A DNA stretch of 64,000 bases from Clostridium_AM sp900759715 (GCA_900759715.1 CAAEXF010000016.1:1-64000), one strand, 5' to 3'. Positions 1 to 7,325 are shown, numbered from the stretch's first letter. Numbers and translations are program-made. The notes: generated from the sequence alone by a model not told the origin.

Positions 1-123
1 ACTAAGGTTGGAGACTATGATGCGATAATCCCAGAAATAACTGGATCAGCATATATAACAGGACATAACCAATTCTTTATAGACCCTGAAGATCCTGTTA
101 AACATGGATTTATATTAAAGTAA
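1..123 (+). CDS. Proline racemase family protein, 3' end only
   Basis: Frame 1 is open from the window edge to a TAA and gives the last 40 residues. The segment GSAYITG followed by FIDPEDPVKHGF matches the C-terminal end of proline racemase / hydroxyproline epimerase enzymes, which invert the alpha carbon of free proline with two catalytic cysteines. Those cysteines lie outside the window. In clostridia such a gene often accompanies D-proline reductase, but upstream context is missing. Family call fairly safe; substrate unknown. Confidence 0.7.
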   Translation, partial: TKVGDYDAIIPEITGSAYITGHNQFFIDPEDPVKHGFILK

Positions 124-240
124 GAAAATTTTAAAAATTATGTAGAATAATGTTGATTAGATATAATTAACTATGATATATTATTTACAATAAGCAATTA
201 TACAATAAAAAAATATAGTATGACAAAGGGAGGCTATGTA

Positions 241-1119
241 ATGGTAAAAATAGTGTTTGGGTTATTGCTGCTTTTAGTAGCATACTTTGCATTTTTGTTC
301 TTTGTAGATTACGCAAAAGCATCAAAAGAGGGCAAACTTGAAAAATCAAGCTTTTTATCTCTAGGAATAGTAGGATTTATTACAAATTTCTTTGACACTT
401 TAGGTATAGGTAGCTTTGCGCCAACTACTGCATTGTTAAAAAACTTTAAGCTTTCAGAAGATAGAACATTACCAGGTACACTTAATGTTGCATGTACAAT
501 ACCAGTTGCAGTTGAAGCTCTTATATTTATTACAACTATAAAAGTTGATCCAGTAACATTATTTTCAATGTTAGCTGCTGCAACTATAGGAGCTGTAGTA
601 GGAGCAGGAGTTGTTTCAAAACTTCCTGAAAAAGTTATACAGCTTGGAATGGGTGTAGCATTAATAGTAGTTGCAGTTGTAATGCTTGCAGGACAACTTC
701 ATCTAATGCCAGCTGGTGGAGAGGCTATAGGACTTTCAGGAACAAAACTTATAGTAGCAATAATAGGTAACTTTATATTAGGAGCACTTATGACACTAGG
801 AATAGGACTTTATGCTCCATGTATGGCGCTAGTATTTGCGCTTGGAATGAGCCCTAAGGTAGCATTCCCAATAATGATGGGATCTTGTGCATTCTTAATG
901 CCAGCAGCATCAGCTAAATTCGTTAAAGAAGGCGCATATGATAGAAAAGCTTCTATGGCAATAACTATATTTGGTACTATAGGTGTTTTCATAGCTGCTT
1001 ATATAGTTAAGGAATTGCCACTTAAAATATTAACATGGTTAGTAATAGTAGTTATATTCTATACAGCAGCTATGATGTTTAAATCAGCATCTAAGTCAAA
1101 GGCTGCTAGCAGAGCGTAA
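241..1119 (+). CDS. TauE/SafE family sulfite exporter-type permease
   Basis: A 292-residue integral membrane protein with about eight hydrophobic segments in two similar halves, typical of the TauE/SafE (DUF81) family. Members move small sulfur-containing or organic anions. The halves share a glycine-rich motif: GFITNFFDTLGIGSFAPT near the N-terminus and GALMTLGIGLYAPCMAL in the second half. The ATG at 241 is chosen because GGGAGG at 228-233 sits 7 bases upstream; an in-frame ATG at 220 has no such site. A terminator follows, so it looks monocistronic. Substrate unknown. Confidence 0.8.
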   Translation: MVKIVFGLLLLLVAYFAFLFFVDYAKASKEGKLEKSSFLSLGIVGFITNFFDTLGIGSFAPTTALLKNFKLSEDRTLPGTLNVACTIPVAVEALIFITTIKVDPVTLFSMLAAATIGAVVGAGVVSKLPEKVIQLGMGVALIVVAVVMLAGQLHLMPAGGEAIGLSGTKLIVAIIGNFILGALMTLGIGLYAPCMALVFALGMSPKVAFPIMMGSCAFLMPAASAKFVKEGAYDRKASMAITIFGTIGVFIAAYIVKELPLKILTWLVIVVIFYTAAMMFKSASKSKAASRA

Positions 1120-1160
1120 AATTTTACCCAAAAAAGTTAAAATATTAACGATATGAAAAA

Positions 1161-1200
1161 TAAACTCCAGGTTTTTAAAAATCTGGAGTTTACTTTTTTA
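1161..1200 (+). terminator. Intrinsic terminator after the TauE/SafE gene
   Basis: TAAACTCCAG pairs with CTGGAGTTTA across a short AT loop, and a run of T follows. This is a strong rho-independent terminator. Confidence 0.85.
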
Positions 1201-1314
1201 TGCATTATATATTAAGAATATAGTAAGTTTACCTTATAATTATAATTCATCTTTTCACAATTATATTAAAGACTACATATTATAGAATAAAGCAATATTT
1301 AGGGGTGAGGCTTA

Positions 1315-1590
1315 TTGTTGTATGCACTGATTCTTGCGGGTGGTAAAGGAACAAGACTATATCCTCTCTCAAGGGCTAAAAATCCAAAACAATTTTTAAA
1401 AATTATAAATAATAAAAGTTTTTTAAGAAATACAGTAGATAGAATAAAACCACTAGTAAGTAAGGAAAATATTTATGTAGTAACTAACAAAGAATATATA
1501 GATAAAGTATATGCGGAGCTGCCTGAGATAGATAAAAAAAATATATTTGTAGAGCCAGAAAATAAAGAGACCCCTACATTGAATATATAG
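1315..1590 (+). pseudogene. manC: Mannose-1-phosphate guanylyltransferase, 5' part (split by element)
   Basis: This is the N-terminal 86 residues of a GDP-mannose pyrophosphorylase, which makes GDP-mannose from mannose-1-phosphate and GTP. It begins with the nucleotide-binding signature LILAGGKGTRLYPLSR and stays in frame to VEPENKE-T, a conserved family block. After codon ACC (1570-1572) the reading switches to foreign sequence and stops at 1588-1590. The rest of the gene resumes at 4825. The start is TTG 1315 or TTG 1318; GGGGTGAGG at 1302-1310 fits the second slightly better. Nothing in this half is damaged apart from the junction, so it may be reversibly interrupted rather than dead. Confidence 0.85.
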
Positions 1591-1600
1591 GTCATTATGT
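1550..1600. other. attL: left junction of the manC element
   Basis: manC coding sequence runs up to GAGACC (1567-1572), then element DNA begins with CCTACATTG. GACC at 1569-1572 recurs at the right junction (4824-4827). TATAGGTCAT (1586-1595), 14 bases inside the AC at 1570-1571, is the exact reverse complement of ATGACCTATA (4801-4810) at the other end. Confidence 0.75.
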
Positions 1601-1675
1601 AAAATTTGATGATTTAAGATAAAAGAATAAAAGCTCCTTACGTGGAAAAACTAATTTTAGAAAGGGGAGTTAAAT

Positions 1676-1810
1676 ATGACTGATAGAATACACCATAAAG
1701 CAAGTAATAGAGAAAATAAGAAAAATGATGTAAGTAGACCATCCAAAAATAAAAAGAGTACTAAGAATCCACCTAAATTTGAAAATTTTAATGGAGAGCC
1801 AATTTACTAA
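1676..1810 (+). CDS. Small basic protein, element cargo (44 aa)
   Basis: Starts MTDRIHHKASNRENKKN and ends NFNGEPIY. AAGGGGAG lies just upstream of the ATG. It is Lys/Arg/Asn/Ser-rich, has no hydrophobic stretch and is probably unstructured. First of three consecutive mini-ORFs inside the element, upstream of a shared terminator. No family recognised. Small basic proteins are common in spores, but no sequence signature ties this one to a known SASP. Confidence 0.5.
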   Translation: MTDRIHHKASNRENKKNDVSRPSKNKKSTKNPPKFENFNGEPIY

Positions 1811-1824
1811 AGGAAGTGATTTGC

Positions 1825-1935
1825 ATGAGAAAGTGTAAGAAAGGTGATATAAATAGACAGGAAGTAAATATAGGCACTAAGAGGACTGACAGTAGTAATA
1901 GTCAAGAAAAAGATGACAAAAAACAAAGGAAGTGA
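1825..1935 (+). CDS. Small basic protein, element cargo (36 aa)
   Basis: Begins MRKCKKGDINRQEVN and ends KDDKKQRK, highly charged. AGGAAGTGAT precedes the ATG, and the gap to the previous ORF is 14 bases, so the two look co-transcribed. Single cysteine at position 4. Function unknown. Its coding status rests on the ribosome site and tight packing only. Confidence 0.4.
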   Translation: MRKCKKGDINRQEVNIGTKRTDSSNSQEKDDKKQRK

Positions 1936-1939
1936 TAGC

Positions 1940-2074
1940 GTGAAACAAGTGACACAGATAGAGCTGCAGCACGATTTTAAGAGAGAAAATAACAAACCAG
2001 GGTCTAGATCTCAATCTTCTTTTGAAAGTAAAGCCATAAGAGAGGCTAAGCAAATAGTTAAATCTGCCGATTAA
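1940..2074 (+). CDS. Small hydrophilic protein, element cargo (44 aa)
   Basis: GTG start just after the previous stop, with AAGGAAGTG upstream. The sequence begins VKQVTQIELQHDF and ends AIREAKQIVKSAD. The C-terminal half (SSFESKAIREAKQIVKSA) could form an amphipathic helix. A terminator follows directly, which closes a three-gene mini-operon at the element's left end. No known family recognised. Confidence 0.4.
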   Translation: MKQVTQIELQHDFKRENNKPGSRSQSSFESKAIREAKQIVKSAD

Positions 2075-2100
2075 AAAGAGCCTTTGGGGCTCTTTTTTAT
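2073..2100 (+). terminator. Terminator of the mini-ORF operon
   Basis: AAAAAGAGCC pairs with GGCTCTTTTT across a 5-base loop, and the T run continues. It overlaps the stop codon of the third mini-ORF. Confidence 0.85.
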
Positions 2101-2183
2101 TATCTGAGCAGATTATATAATTAATATATAGTTTTTAAGGCTATGAAATAGTAACAAATTATATATTTATGGCGGTGAATTGA

Positions 2184-2792
2184 ATGAAAAAGCTTAGTAG
2201 GGAGTTTTATAGTAGAGATACGGAAACAGTTGCAAAAGAACTTTTGGGAAAAATATTAATTCATGAAGTAGATGGTAAGAGGTTCTCTGGAAAGATAGTT
2301 GAAACTGAGGCATATTTAGGTATAAAAGACAAAGCAGCACACTCTTATGGAGGAAGAAGAACTCCAAGAGTGGAGGTTATGTATGGAAAGGCGGGATTTT
2401 CATATGTTTTTATAATATATGGAATGTATTACTGCTTTAATGTAGTTACTCAGAAGGAAGAGATACCTGAGGCAGTACTTGTAAGAGCTTTAGAGCCTAT
2501 AGAAAACCTAGATATAATAGCAAATAATAGGTTCAAGAAAGATTACAATGACTTAACCAAGACTCAAATTAAAAGTTTGACTAATGGCCCTGGGAAATTA
2601 TGTGATGCATTAAGAATTAATAAGACCTTAAATGGTGAAGACTTATGTGATAATAGATTATATATAGTGGATAACGATGAAGAGTTTAATATTATAACCG
2701 ATAAACGTATAGGGATAGATTATGCAGAAGAGGCAAGGGACTATTTATTAAGATTTTATATAGAAAATAACAAATATGTATCTGTAAAATGA
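2184..2792 (+). CDS. mpg: 3-methyladenine DNA glycosylase (AAG/Mpg family)
   Basis: The 202-residue protein matches the normal length of the alkyladenine glycosylase family, which excises alkylated purines in base excision repair. The KIVETEAYLG block near residue 40 contains the family's catalytic glutamate. The YGKAGFSYVFIIYGMYYCFN segment and the late NGPGKLC motif are also diagnostic. The start is ATG 2184 with GGCGGTGA upstream. It sits inside the manC element and is followed 20 bases later by a GIY-YIG protein, so two DNA-active proteins travel with the recombinase. Family call strong; its role in the element is unknown. Confidence 0.9.
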   Translation: MKKLSREFYSRDTETVAKELLGKILIHEVDGKRFSGKIVETEAYLGIKDKAAHSYGGRRTPRVEVMYGKAGFSYVFIIYGMYYCFNVVTQKEEIPEAVLVRALEPIENLDIIANNRFKKDYNDLTKTQIKSLTNGPGKLCDALRINKTLNGEDLCDNRLYIVDNDEEFNIITDKRIGIDYAEEARDYLLRFYIENNKYVSVK

Positions 2793-2812
2793 TTTTTTAA
2801 GGGGAATAGAGG

Positions 2813-3055
2813 GTGAATTACGTATATATTTTAAAGTGTAAAGATGGTAGTCTTTACACAGGATACACTAATAATTTAGAAAGAAGAATAAAAACTCACA
2901 ATAATGGTAAAGGAGCAAAGTACACTAGATGCAGACTTCCAGTAGAGCTAGTTTACTATGAATCTTATGAAACAAAGAGCGATGCTATGAAAAGAGAATA
3001 TTGCATAAAGCAAATGAGTAGAGAAGTAAAAGTAAAACTTATATCAAATAAATGA
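2813..3055 (+). CDS. GIY-YIG domain protein (UPF0213-like)
   Basis: The 80-residue protein is essentially a lone GIY-YIG nuclease domain. YVYILKCKDGSLYTGYTNNL carries the first strand pair (YVY...YTG), and an arginine follows in LERRIKTHN. These small proteins resemble the N-terminal nuclease of UvrC; stand-alone bacterial members are poorly understood. The start is GTG with AAGGGGA upstream, and a hairpin follows. It is downstream of mpg in the element, possibly the same transcript. Confidence 0.85.
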   Translation: MNYVYILKCKDGSLYTGYTNNLERRIKTHNNGKGAKYTRCRLPVELVYYESYETKSDAMKREYCIKQMSREVKVKLISNK

Positions 3056-3070
3056 ATCAAAAATGTTTAA

Positions 3071-3115
3071 CCTCCAGCATATTATTAATTATGAACTAAT
3101 GTGCTGGAGGCTTTT
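3071..3115 (+). promoter_or_regulatory. Hairpin that covers the ribosome site of the next ORF
   Basis: CCTCCAGCATATT (3071-3083) pairs with AATGTGCTGGAGG (3098-3110), followed by CTTTTATG. It looks like a terminator for the GIY-YIG gene, but the T run is short. The 3' arm contains GGAGG at 3106-3110, the only good ribosome site for the ATG at 3116, and the opposite arm's CCTCC pairs with it. It may limit both read-through and translation of the recombinase pair. Confidence 0.55.
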
Positions 3116-3253
3116 ATGTCTAAAAAGGAAAAAATAATAGTAACTAGGGCTTTTGGAAAAAAGAATTTAAATGAAATAATAAAAAAGATAATTAAAAGTA
3201 ATCTAAGTGAAACTAAGATAGCTATCACGAATAAGGTATGGAGTGATAGCTAA
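3116..3253 (+). CDS. 45-residue protein coupled to the recombinase (candidate directionality factor)
   Basis: Begins MSKKEKIIVTRAFGKKN; short, basic and probably helical (LNEIIKKIIKSNL). GGAGG lies 5 bases before the ATG. Its TAA (3251-3253) abuts the recombinase ATG (3254), so translation is almost certainly coupled. Large serine recombinases usually need a small partner protein (recombination directionality factor) to excise. This ORF has the right position and size, but RDFs share no common sequence, so the role is inference. Confidence 0.5.
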   Translation: MSKKEKIIVTRAFGKKNLNEIIKKIIKSNLSETKIAITNKVWSDS

Positions 3254-4795
3254 ATGAGTATTTGGAATGTGGCTATTTATGCAAGAGTAAGTACGGACAA
3301 GTATGATCAGAAAGAATCTATACCAGCTCAGATTCAAGGCTTAAAAGAATGGATTCTAGAAAAAAGCAAAGAAGAGGAAAACTCTATATATAATCTTGTA
3401 AATGTTTATGAAGATTGTGGATTTTCAGGCTCAAATTTTGAGAGGGAAAGTTTTATACGGATGAAAGAAGATATAGAAAACAAAAAAATAAACATGATAC
3501 TAACAAGAGATCTCTCGAGATTTTCAAGAAACTATATAATGGCTGGATATTATTTAGAGGACTATTTTAAGGCTAAAGATATTAGATTTGTTTCTGTACT
3601 TGATAACGTTGATACATTATATGAGTTTAATGATATAATTCCATTTAAAAATATTTTAAATGAAATGTATATAAAAGATTGCTCAAGAAGAACTAGAGAT
3701 GGTCTTAGGCAGAGGATGATAAGAGGATCTAGTATTGCCAGTAAGCCCCCTTATGGCTATAAATTTGAAGAAAGTTTTGAAGAAAATATAAAAATTATAA
3801 AATTAATACCTGCAGAAAATGAAGCCACTAAAATAGTGGTAAAAATATATGAACTTTATTTAAAAGGATGGGGATTTAAAAAGATTGCAGACTATTTAAA
3901 CTCAATTGAAGTAAGACCGCCATCGTGGCATGTGAAAAATTTCGGAAAATCCAAGTTTTTTAAATGGAATAGCAATTCTATAAGGTATATCCTAACAAAT
4001 CCTAAATATTCGGGGCAAATGGTTCAAGGAAGATGGAGAAAGGTAAGCTATAAGTTAAAAACAGTGAAAGTCTTACCAAGAGATCAATGGATATATGGGG
4101 GGGAATTTAAAGGAATAATACCTAAGGAAACTTTTGATGAAGTTCAGGAACTTATAAAAAAGAGACAGAGAATATTAAGGTATAAAAATGACGAAGTACA
4201 TTTATTTTCAGGGGTACTTAAGTGCGGTGACTGCGGTGGAAGCATGTGCTATAGAAAGAAATATAACGGATACAAGTGTACAAATAGTCAAACTGGTAAA
4301 AAAAAGTGTACTGCTCACTCCATAAAGGAAGAATATATAAAGCAAATTATCATAAATGATTTGATAAATTACACAAAAGATTTAAATAAGGAAATACTTT
4401 ATGACGAACTAAAAGAACTTATCAAAAGTACTAATCATGCTGAAGAGCTCAAAAGCATAAATAGCAAGCTTAAAGAGATAGATATAAACATTAAGCGAAT
4501 ATATGAAGATAGGTTAAAAAACATAGTAAATGAAAAAAACTTTAAAATGATTTTAAAGGAAATTCAAGATGAACAGAGTCGACTAGAAAAAAGAAAAGAT
4601 CAAATAGAAAATGAAATAAATAATAATAGAGAACATATGCTTGATTTAATATACAGTAAAATTGATCATATATTAAGCTTTAATGAACTTAAAAGAAACG
4701 ATTTAGAGGAACTGGTAGAGAAAATAATTGTTTTTGAAGATAGAGATGTAAAAGAAAAGAATATACAGATTTTTTATAGATTTAATGTCCAATAG
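3254..4795 (+). CDS. Large serine recombinase of the manC element
   Basis: The 513-residue protein has the standard layout. The N-terminal resolvase domain starts AIYARVST with catalytic Ser13 and has the arginine-rich DLSRFSRN motif near residue 85. A recombinase domain follows from about residue 150 (SIASKPPYGYKF). A zinc ribbon (CGDCGGSMCY...CTNSQTGKKKC) lies around residues 324-350, then a long coiled coil from about 395 to 480. Such enzymes join attP and attB without homology, and with a directionality factor reverse the reaction. SpoIVCA, which excises skin from sigK, is in this class. It ends 29 bp from the element's right junction. No frameshifts seen. Confidence 0.95.
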   Translation: MSIWNVAIYARVSTDKYDQKESIPAQIQGLKEWILEKSKEEENSIYNLVNVYEDCGFSGSNFERESFIRMKEDIENKKINMILTRDLSRFSRNYIMAGYYLEDYFKAKDIRFVSVLDNVDTLYEFNDIIPFKNILNEMYIKDCSRRTRDGLRQRMIRGSSIASKPPYGYKFEESFEENIKIIKLIPAENEATKIVVKIYELYLKGWGFKKIADYLNSIEVRPPSWHVKNFGKSKFFKWNSNSIRYILTNPKYSGQMVQGRWRKVSYKLKTVKVLPRDQWIYGGEFKGIIPKETFDEVQELIKKRQRILRYKNDEVHLFSGVLKCGDCGGSMCYRKKYNGYKCTNSQTGKKKCTAHSIKEEYIKQIIINDLINYTKDLNKEILYDELKELIKSTNHAEELKSINSKLKEIDINIKRIYEDRLKNIVNEKNFKMILKEIQDEQSRLEKRKDQIENEINNNREHMLDLIYSKIDHILSFNELKRNDLEELVEKIIVFEDRDVKEKNIQIFYRFNVQ

Positions 4796-4799
4796 TTTA

Positions 4800-4850
4800 T
4801 ATGACCTATAATGAGATTTAAGGGACCGCCACCTGCATAGGGCTCTCTGC
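4800..4850. other. attR: right junction of the manC element
   Basis: ATGACCTATA (4801-4810) is the inverted arm matching 1586-1595. Then comes ATGAGATTTAAGGG, the shared GACC (4824-4827), and manC coding sequence in frame (GCC ACC TGC ATA GGG). In the circular form the centre reads AGGG-AC-CCCT, itself an inverted repeat, which points to AC as the crossover dinucleotide. Confidence 0.75.
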
Positions 4851-5637
4851 GGTAAAACTATTAAAAAAAGACAGCGATGCTACTATGATAATTTTACCGT
4901 CAGATCATTATATAGAAAATGAAAAATTATTTATAGATACTCTATCACAAGCAAAAGAGATTGCGGAGAAACGAAGAGGTCTTGTAACTATAGGCATAAC
5001 GCCTACAAGACCTGAAACTGGATATGGTTATATAGAAATGGGTGAAAGAATAGGTGGTGACATTGCAAGCTTTAAGGTTGAGAGATTCTTAGAAAAACCT
5101 AACAACGAAGTTGCTAAAGATCTTTTGCTTAAAGGGACTTATCTTTGGAATAGCGGGATGTTTGTGTGGAGAGCAGATGTCTACTTAAGAGAAATGCAAA
5201 AGTATTTACCTAAAATGCATAAAAGCATGATATCTATATATCAGAGCTTAGAAACAGAAAAAGAGAAAGAGAATGTAAGAGAACAATATGAGGTTATAGA
5301 TGGAATTTCCGTAGATTTCGGAATCATGCAAAAAACTAGAAAAGCCTATGTAATAAAAAGTGAATTCTTATGGGATGACATAGGAACATTTGCTGCATTA
5401 GGGAGGTTCTTAAAAGCTTATAAAGGAAACAATGTAACAGAAAATACCTTCTTAGAAGCAAGCGAAAATTGTATTGTATTCGGAAGAGATAGACTTATTA
5501 TAGTCTTTGGGGTAAAAGACTTAATTATAGTAGATTCTGAAGATGTAGTGCTAGTTATGGATAAAAATAAAGATCAAGAAATAAAGTATCTTGTTAATCA
5601 ATTAAAAAATGAAGAAAATAAGGAAGAATTTTTATAG
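4825..5637 (+). pseudogene. manC: Mannose-1-phosphate guanylyltransferase, 3' part (split by element)
   Basis: Reading in frame from ACC 4825 gives TATCIGLSAVKLL..., the continuation of the N-terminal half at 1315. It holds the remaining family signatures: LPSDHYI, PETGYGYIEMG, RFLEKP, YLWNSGMFVW, SVDFGIM and WDDIGTFAAL. With the 86 N-terminal residues the rejoined protein is about 355 residues, the size of the single-domain enzyme without a fused isomerase. The ATG at 4885 is an internal methionine, not a true start: no ribosome site, and conserved residues lie upstream. The frame has no stops, so the gene should work if the element leaves. Confidence 0.85.
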
Positions 5638-5643
5638 TAGAGC

Positions 5644-5675
5644 AAGCTGTCAACAATGGGTTGGCAGCTTTTGTT
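5644..5675 (+). terminator. Terminator after manC
   Basis: AAGCTGTCAAC pairs with GTTGGCAGCTT (one G-T pair), followed by a short T run. A related hairpin (AAAGCTGC/GCAGCTTT) precedes the paralogous module at 8533. Confidence 0.7.
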
Positions 5676-5772
5676 AAACATTATATAAGTCATTAGCATA
5701 ATTTTTAAAAAAGGAGGAAAGAAACTATTTTTAATAAGAGTTCACTAAATACTTAAAAAGGAGTTGGGGGTT

Positions 5773-6102
5773 ATGAAATTTTATAAAAATACCGCTTATA
5801 TTTTTATAATTGGTTCAGGTGATGAACAAACTCCACATCTTGCTTTAGGGGCAGCATATGACCCTAGAGATAAGACCATAGCTTTTTGGTTTAAGGGCAG
5901 AAGTAGAAGCTTCAAGGTAGATAAGGTAGTAAAAGATGAGGAAAGCCTATTTGAGTTTATTGATGCAAATCTATTAAGAGTCTCATTTCATCCAGTAACA
6001 CTTAAAGATTTAAAGAGATATGGACATAGTTTATTTGATAATGCGCCTACATTTAAAACAAATGAAGGATTACAAAATTGGTTAATGGGTAATGGTTATT
6101 AA
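5773..6102 (+). CDS. Uncharacterised 109-residue protein, copy A
   Basis: Begins MKFYKNTAYIFIIGSG and ends GLQNWLMGNGY. Family not recognised. It is soluble, mixed alpha/beta, with a central LRVSFHPVTL segment. The start is ATG 5773; the in-frame TTG at 5764 overlaps the ribosome site. A paralog of identical length lies at 8665-8994 and a decayed third copy at 8194-8283. The hairpins before and after copy A also resemble those around the paralog, so a whole unit was duplicated. Confidence 0.7.
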   Translation: MKFYKNTAYIFIIGSGDEQTPHLALGAAYDPRDKTIAFWFKGRSRSFKVDKVVKDEESLFEFIDANLLRVSFHPVTLKDLKRYGHSLFDNAPTFKTNEGLQNWLMGNGY

Positions 6103-6131
6103 ATCTTAGGTAAGATATTTATAAAATAAAA

Positions 6132-6168
6132 AGGCCATAGGAGCAGCATTAAAGCGACTAGGGCCTAA
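6132..6168 (+). terminator. Imperfect AGGCC...GGCCT hairpin after copy A
   Basis: AGGCCATAGG pairs imperfectly with CGACTAGGGCCT around AGCATTAAA. It is a degenerate relative of the perfect hairpin at 9153-9186 after the paralogous gene. No strong T run. Apart from this hairpin, the gap 6103-6472 is AT-rich and shows no other feature. Confidence 0.5.
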
Positions 6169-6472
6169 AATTGTGTGGCTGTAAGATATTCATTAAAATT
6201 ATAATTATGTTTAATTTATTTACAACTATACTGCATAAGTTTATCATTATATGAATCACAAAAATCAAGGAAGTTATCTGGTAAAAAGCCAGTGAAAGAA
6301 TATACAACAAGAATATTTGAAAAATAATATTGTTAGCAGTATAATTATTACAGTATTGGCAAGTTGTAACGCAAAATCATATAAATTCAATTAAGTAGCT
6401 GTAGAATTTCTAAATATAGAACATTATTTAAAAACAAGTTAAGGTAAACTTAGAGTAACGGAGGAAGAGAAG

Positions 6473-7306
6473 ATGATAAATGAAATAAATGATAATGAAC
6501 TAATGCAATCTTTTTATAATTTAGTGCCTTATTTTAAGCATTATTTTGATGATGATTTAGTATTTACGATATCTAATACTGAAAAATTTTTATTAGTACA
6601 AGATTCTCCAAATCTCAGGATGTCATCTAAAACAGGGGATAAAATACCTAATGGGTGTGCGGCAGATGTTTGTTTAAGAGCAAAAAAACCAATATCTATT
6701 ATAGTACCTAAAGAGGTATTTGGAGTAAGTTTAAAGACTATGGCAGTTCCTGTTTTTGAAAATGGGGGAATAGCAGGAACCATGGTGATAGGTATGAGTT
6801 TGGAGAAAAGAGAAAAAATTTCTAATATGTCGAATTTATTATCAGACTCATTGTCAAAAATAAGTAGTAATTTATTTGATATGTCTTCTGGAATTCAAAA
6901 CATATATGGAACAAATTCAGATATACAGAAGTTTATTGAAGCTACAAGTGAAAATGCGAAAAAAACAGATGAGGTATTAAATTTTATTGAAGGTATTGCT
7001 AAGAAGACAAATTTACTTGGATTAAATGCAGCTATAGAATCTTCTAGAGCTGGAGAATTTGGAAAAGGGTTTAGTGTAGTATCGAATGAAATTAGAAAGC
7101 TTTCGCAATCTAGTAAAGAATCTATAAATCAAATTAATGAAATATTAAATAATATACAAGCTTCAATAAATCAAATATATGACAGGTTTAATCATTCAAA
7201 TGAATTATTAGATAACCAAGCATCTAGACTTCAAGAAATTAATGCAAAGATTCAAGAACTTGATTCTACAGCAGGAACACTAAAAGATTTTGCAGCTAAA
7301 ATGTAG
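6473..7306 (+). CDS. Soluble chemoreceptor-like protein with short signalling domain
   Basis: The 277-residue protein has no membrane segment. Residues 1-110 look like a small PAS/GAF-type sensor (CAADVCLRAKKPISIIVPKEV, then a GIAGTMVIGMSL strand). From about residue 115 there is a helical methyl-accepting domain with the hairpin-tip signature IAKKTNLLGLNAAIESSRAGE-GKGFSVVSNEIRKLS. The signalling part is much shorter than in ordinary chemoreceptors, so it may act locally rather than in a chemoreceptor array. Ribosome site CGGAGGAAG. It lies 19 bp before a metallo-beta-lactamase-fold gene, so the two are probably one operon. Ligand unknown. Confidence 0.8.
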   Translation: MINEINDNELMQSFYNLVPYFKHYFDDDLVFTISNTEKFLLVQDSPNLRMSSKTGDKIPNGCAADVCLRAKKPISIIVPKEVFGVSLKTMAVPVFENGGIAGTMVIGMSLEKREKISNMSNLLSDSLSKISSNLFDMSSGIQNIYGTNSDIQKFIEATSENAKKTDEVLNFIEGIAKKTNLLGLNAAIESSRAGEFGKGFSVVSNEIRKLSQSSKESINQINEILNNIQASINQIYDRFNHSNELLDNQASRLQEINAKIQELDSTAGTLKDFAAKM

Positions 7307-7325
7307 ATAAGAGGTGGAATTTAAA

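Larger units (their letters stand above)
1570..4824. mobile_element. Recombinase-type intervening element inserted in manC
   Basis: About 3255 bp lie between the two manC halves. Contents in order: three small basic ORFs, a terminator, a 3-methyladenine DNA glycosylase, a GIY-YIG protein, a hairpin, a 45-codon ORF and a large serine recombinase that ends 29 bp before the right junction. Joining the sides at the common GACC gives ...GAG ACC GCC ACC TGC..., read as KETATCIG, the expected uninterrupted manC sequence. No transposase or capsid genes are present. The layout (recombinase at one edge, host gene restored exactly by excision) matches skin-like developmental elements. Whether excision really occurs is inference. 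Confidence 0.85.

Noticed and set aside
810..992. Minus-strand ORF inside the TauE/SafE gene
   Set aside because: Lies in antisense of a clear membrane protein; shadow frame with no ribosome site.
1315..1590. manC truncated by a simple frameshift or point mutation
   Set aside because: The missing sequence resumes 3.25 kb later at a shared GACC with a recombinase between; insertion explains it fully.
1807..1995. 62-codon minus-strand ORF across the mini-genes
   Set aside because: It is antisense to three ORFs with good ribosome sites and is a Phe/Leu/Ser-rich shadow.
4885..5637. Separate gene starting at ATG 4885
   Set aside because: No ribosome site, and conserved manC residues continue upstream to 4825; it is the 3' half of the split gene.
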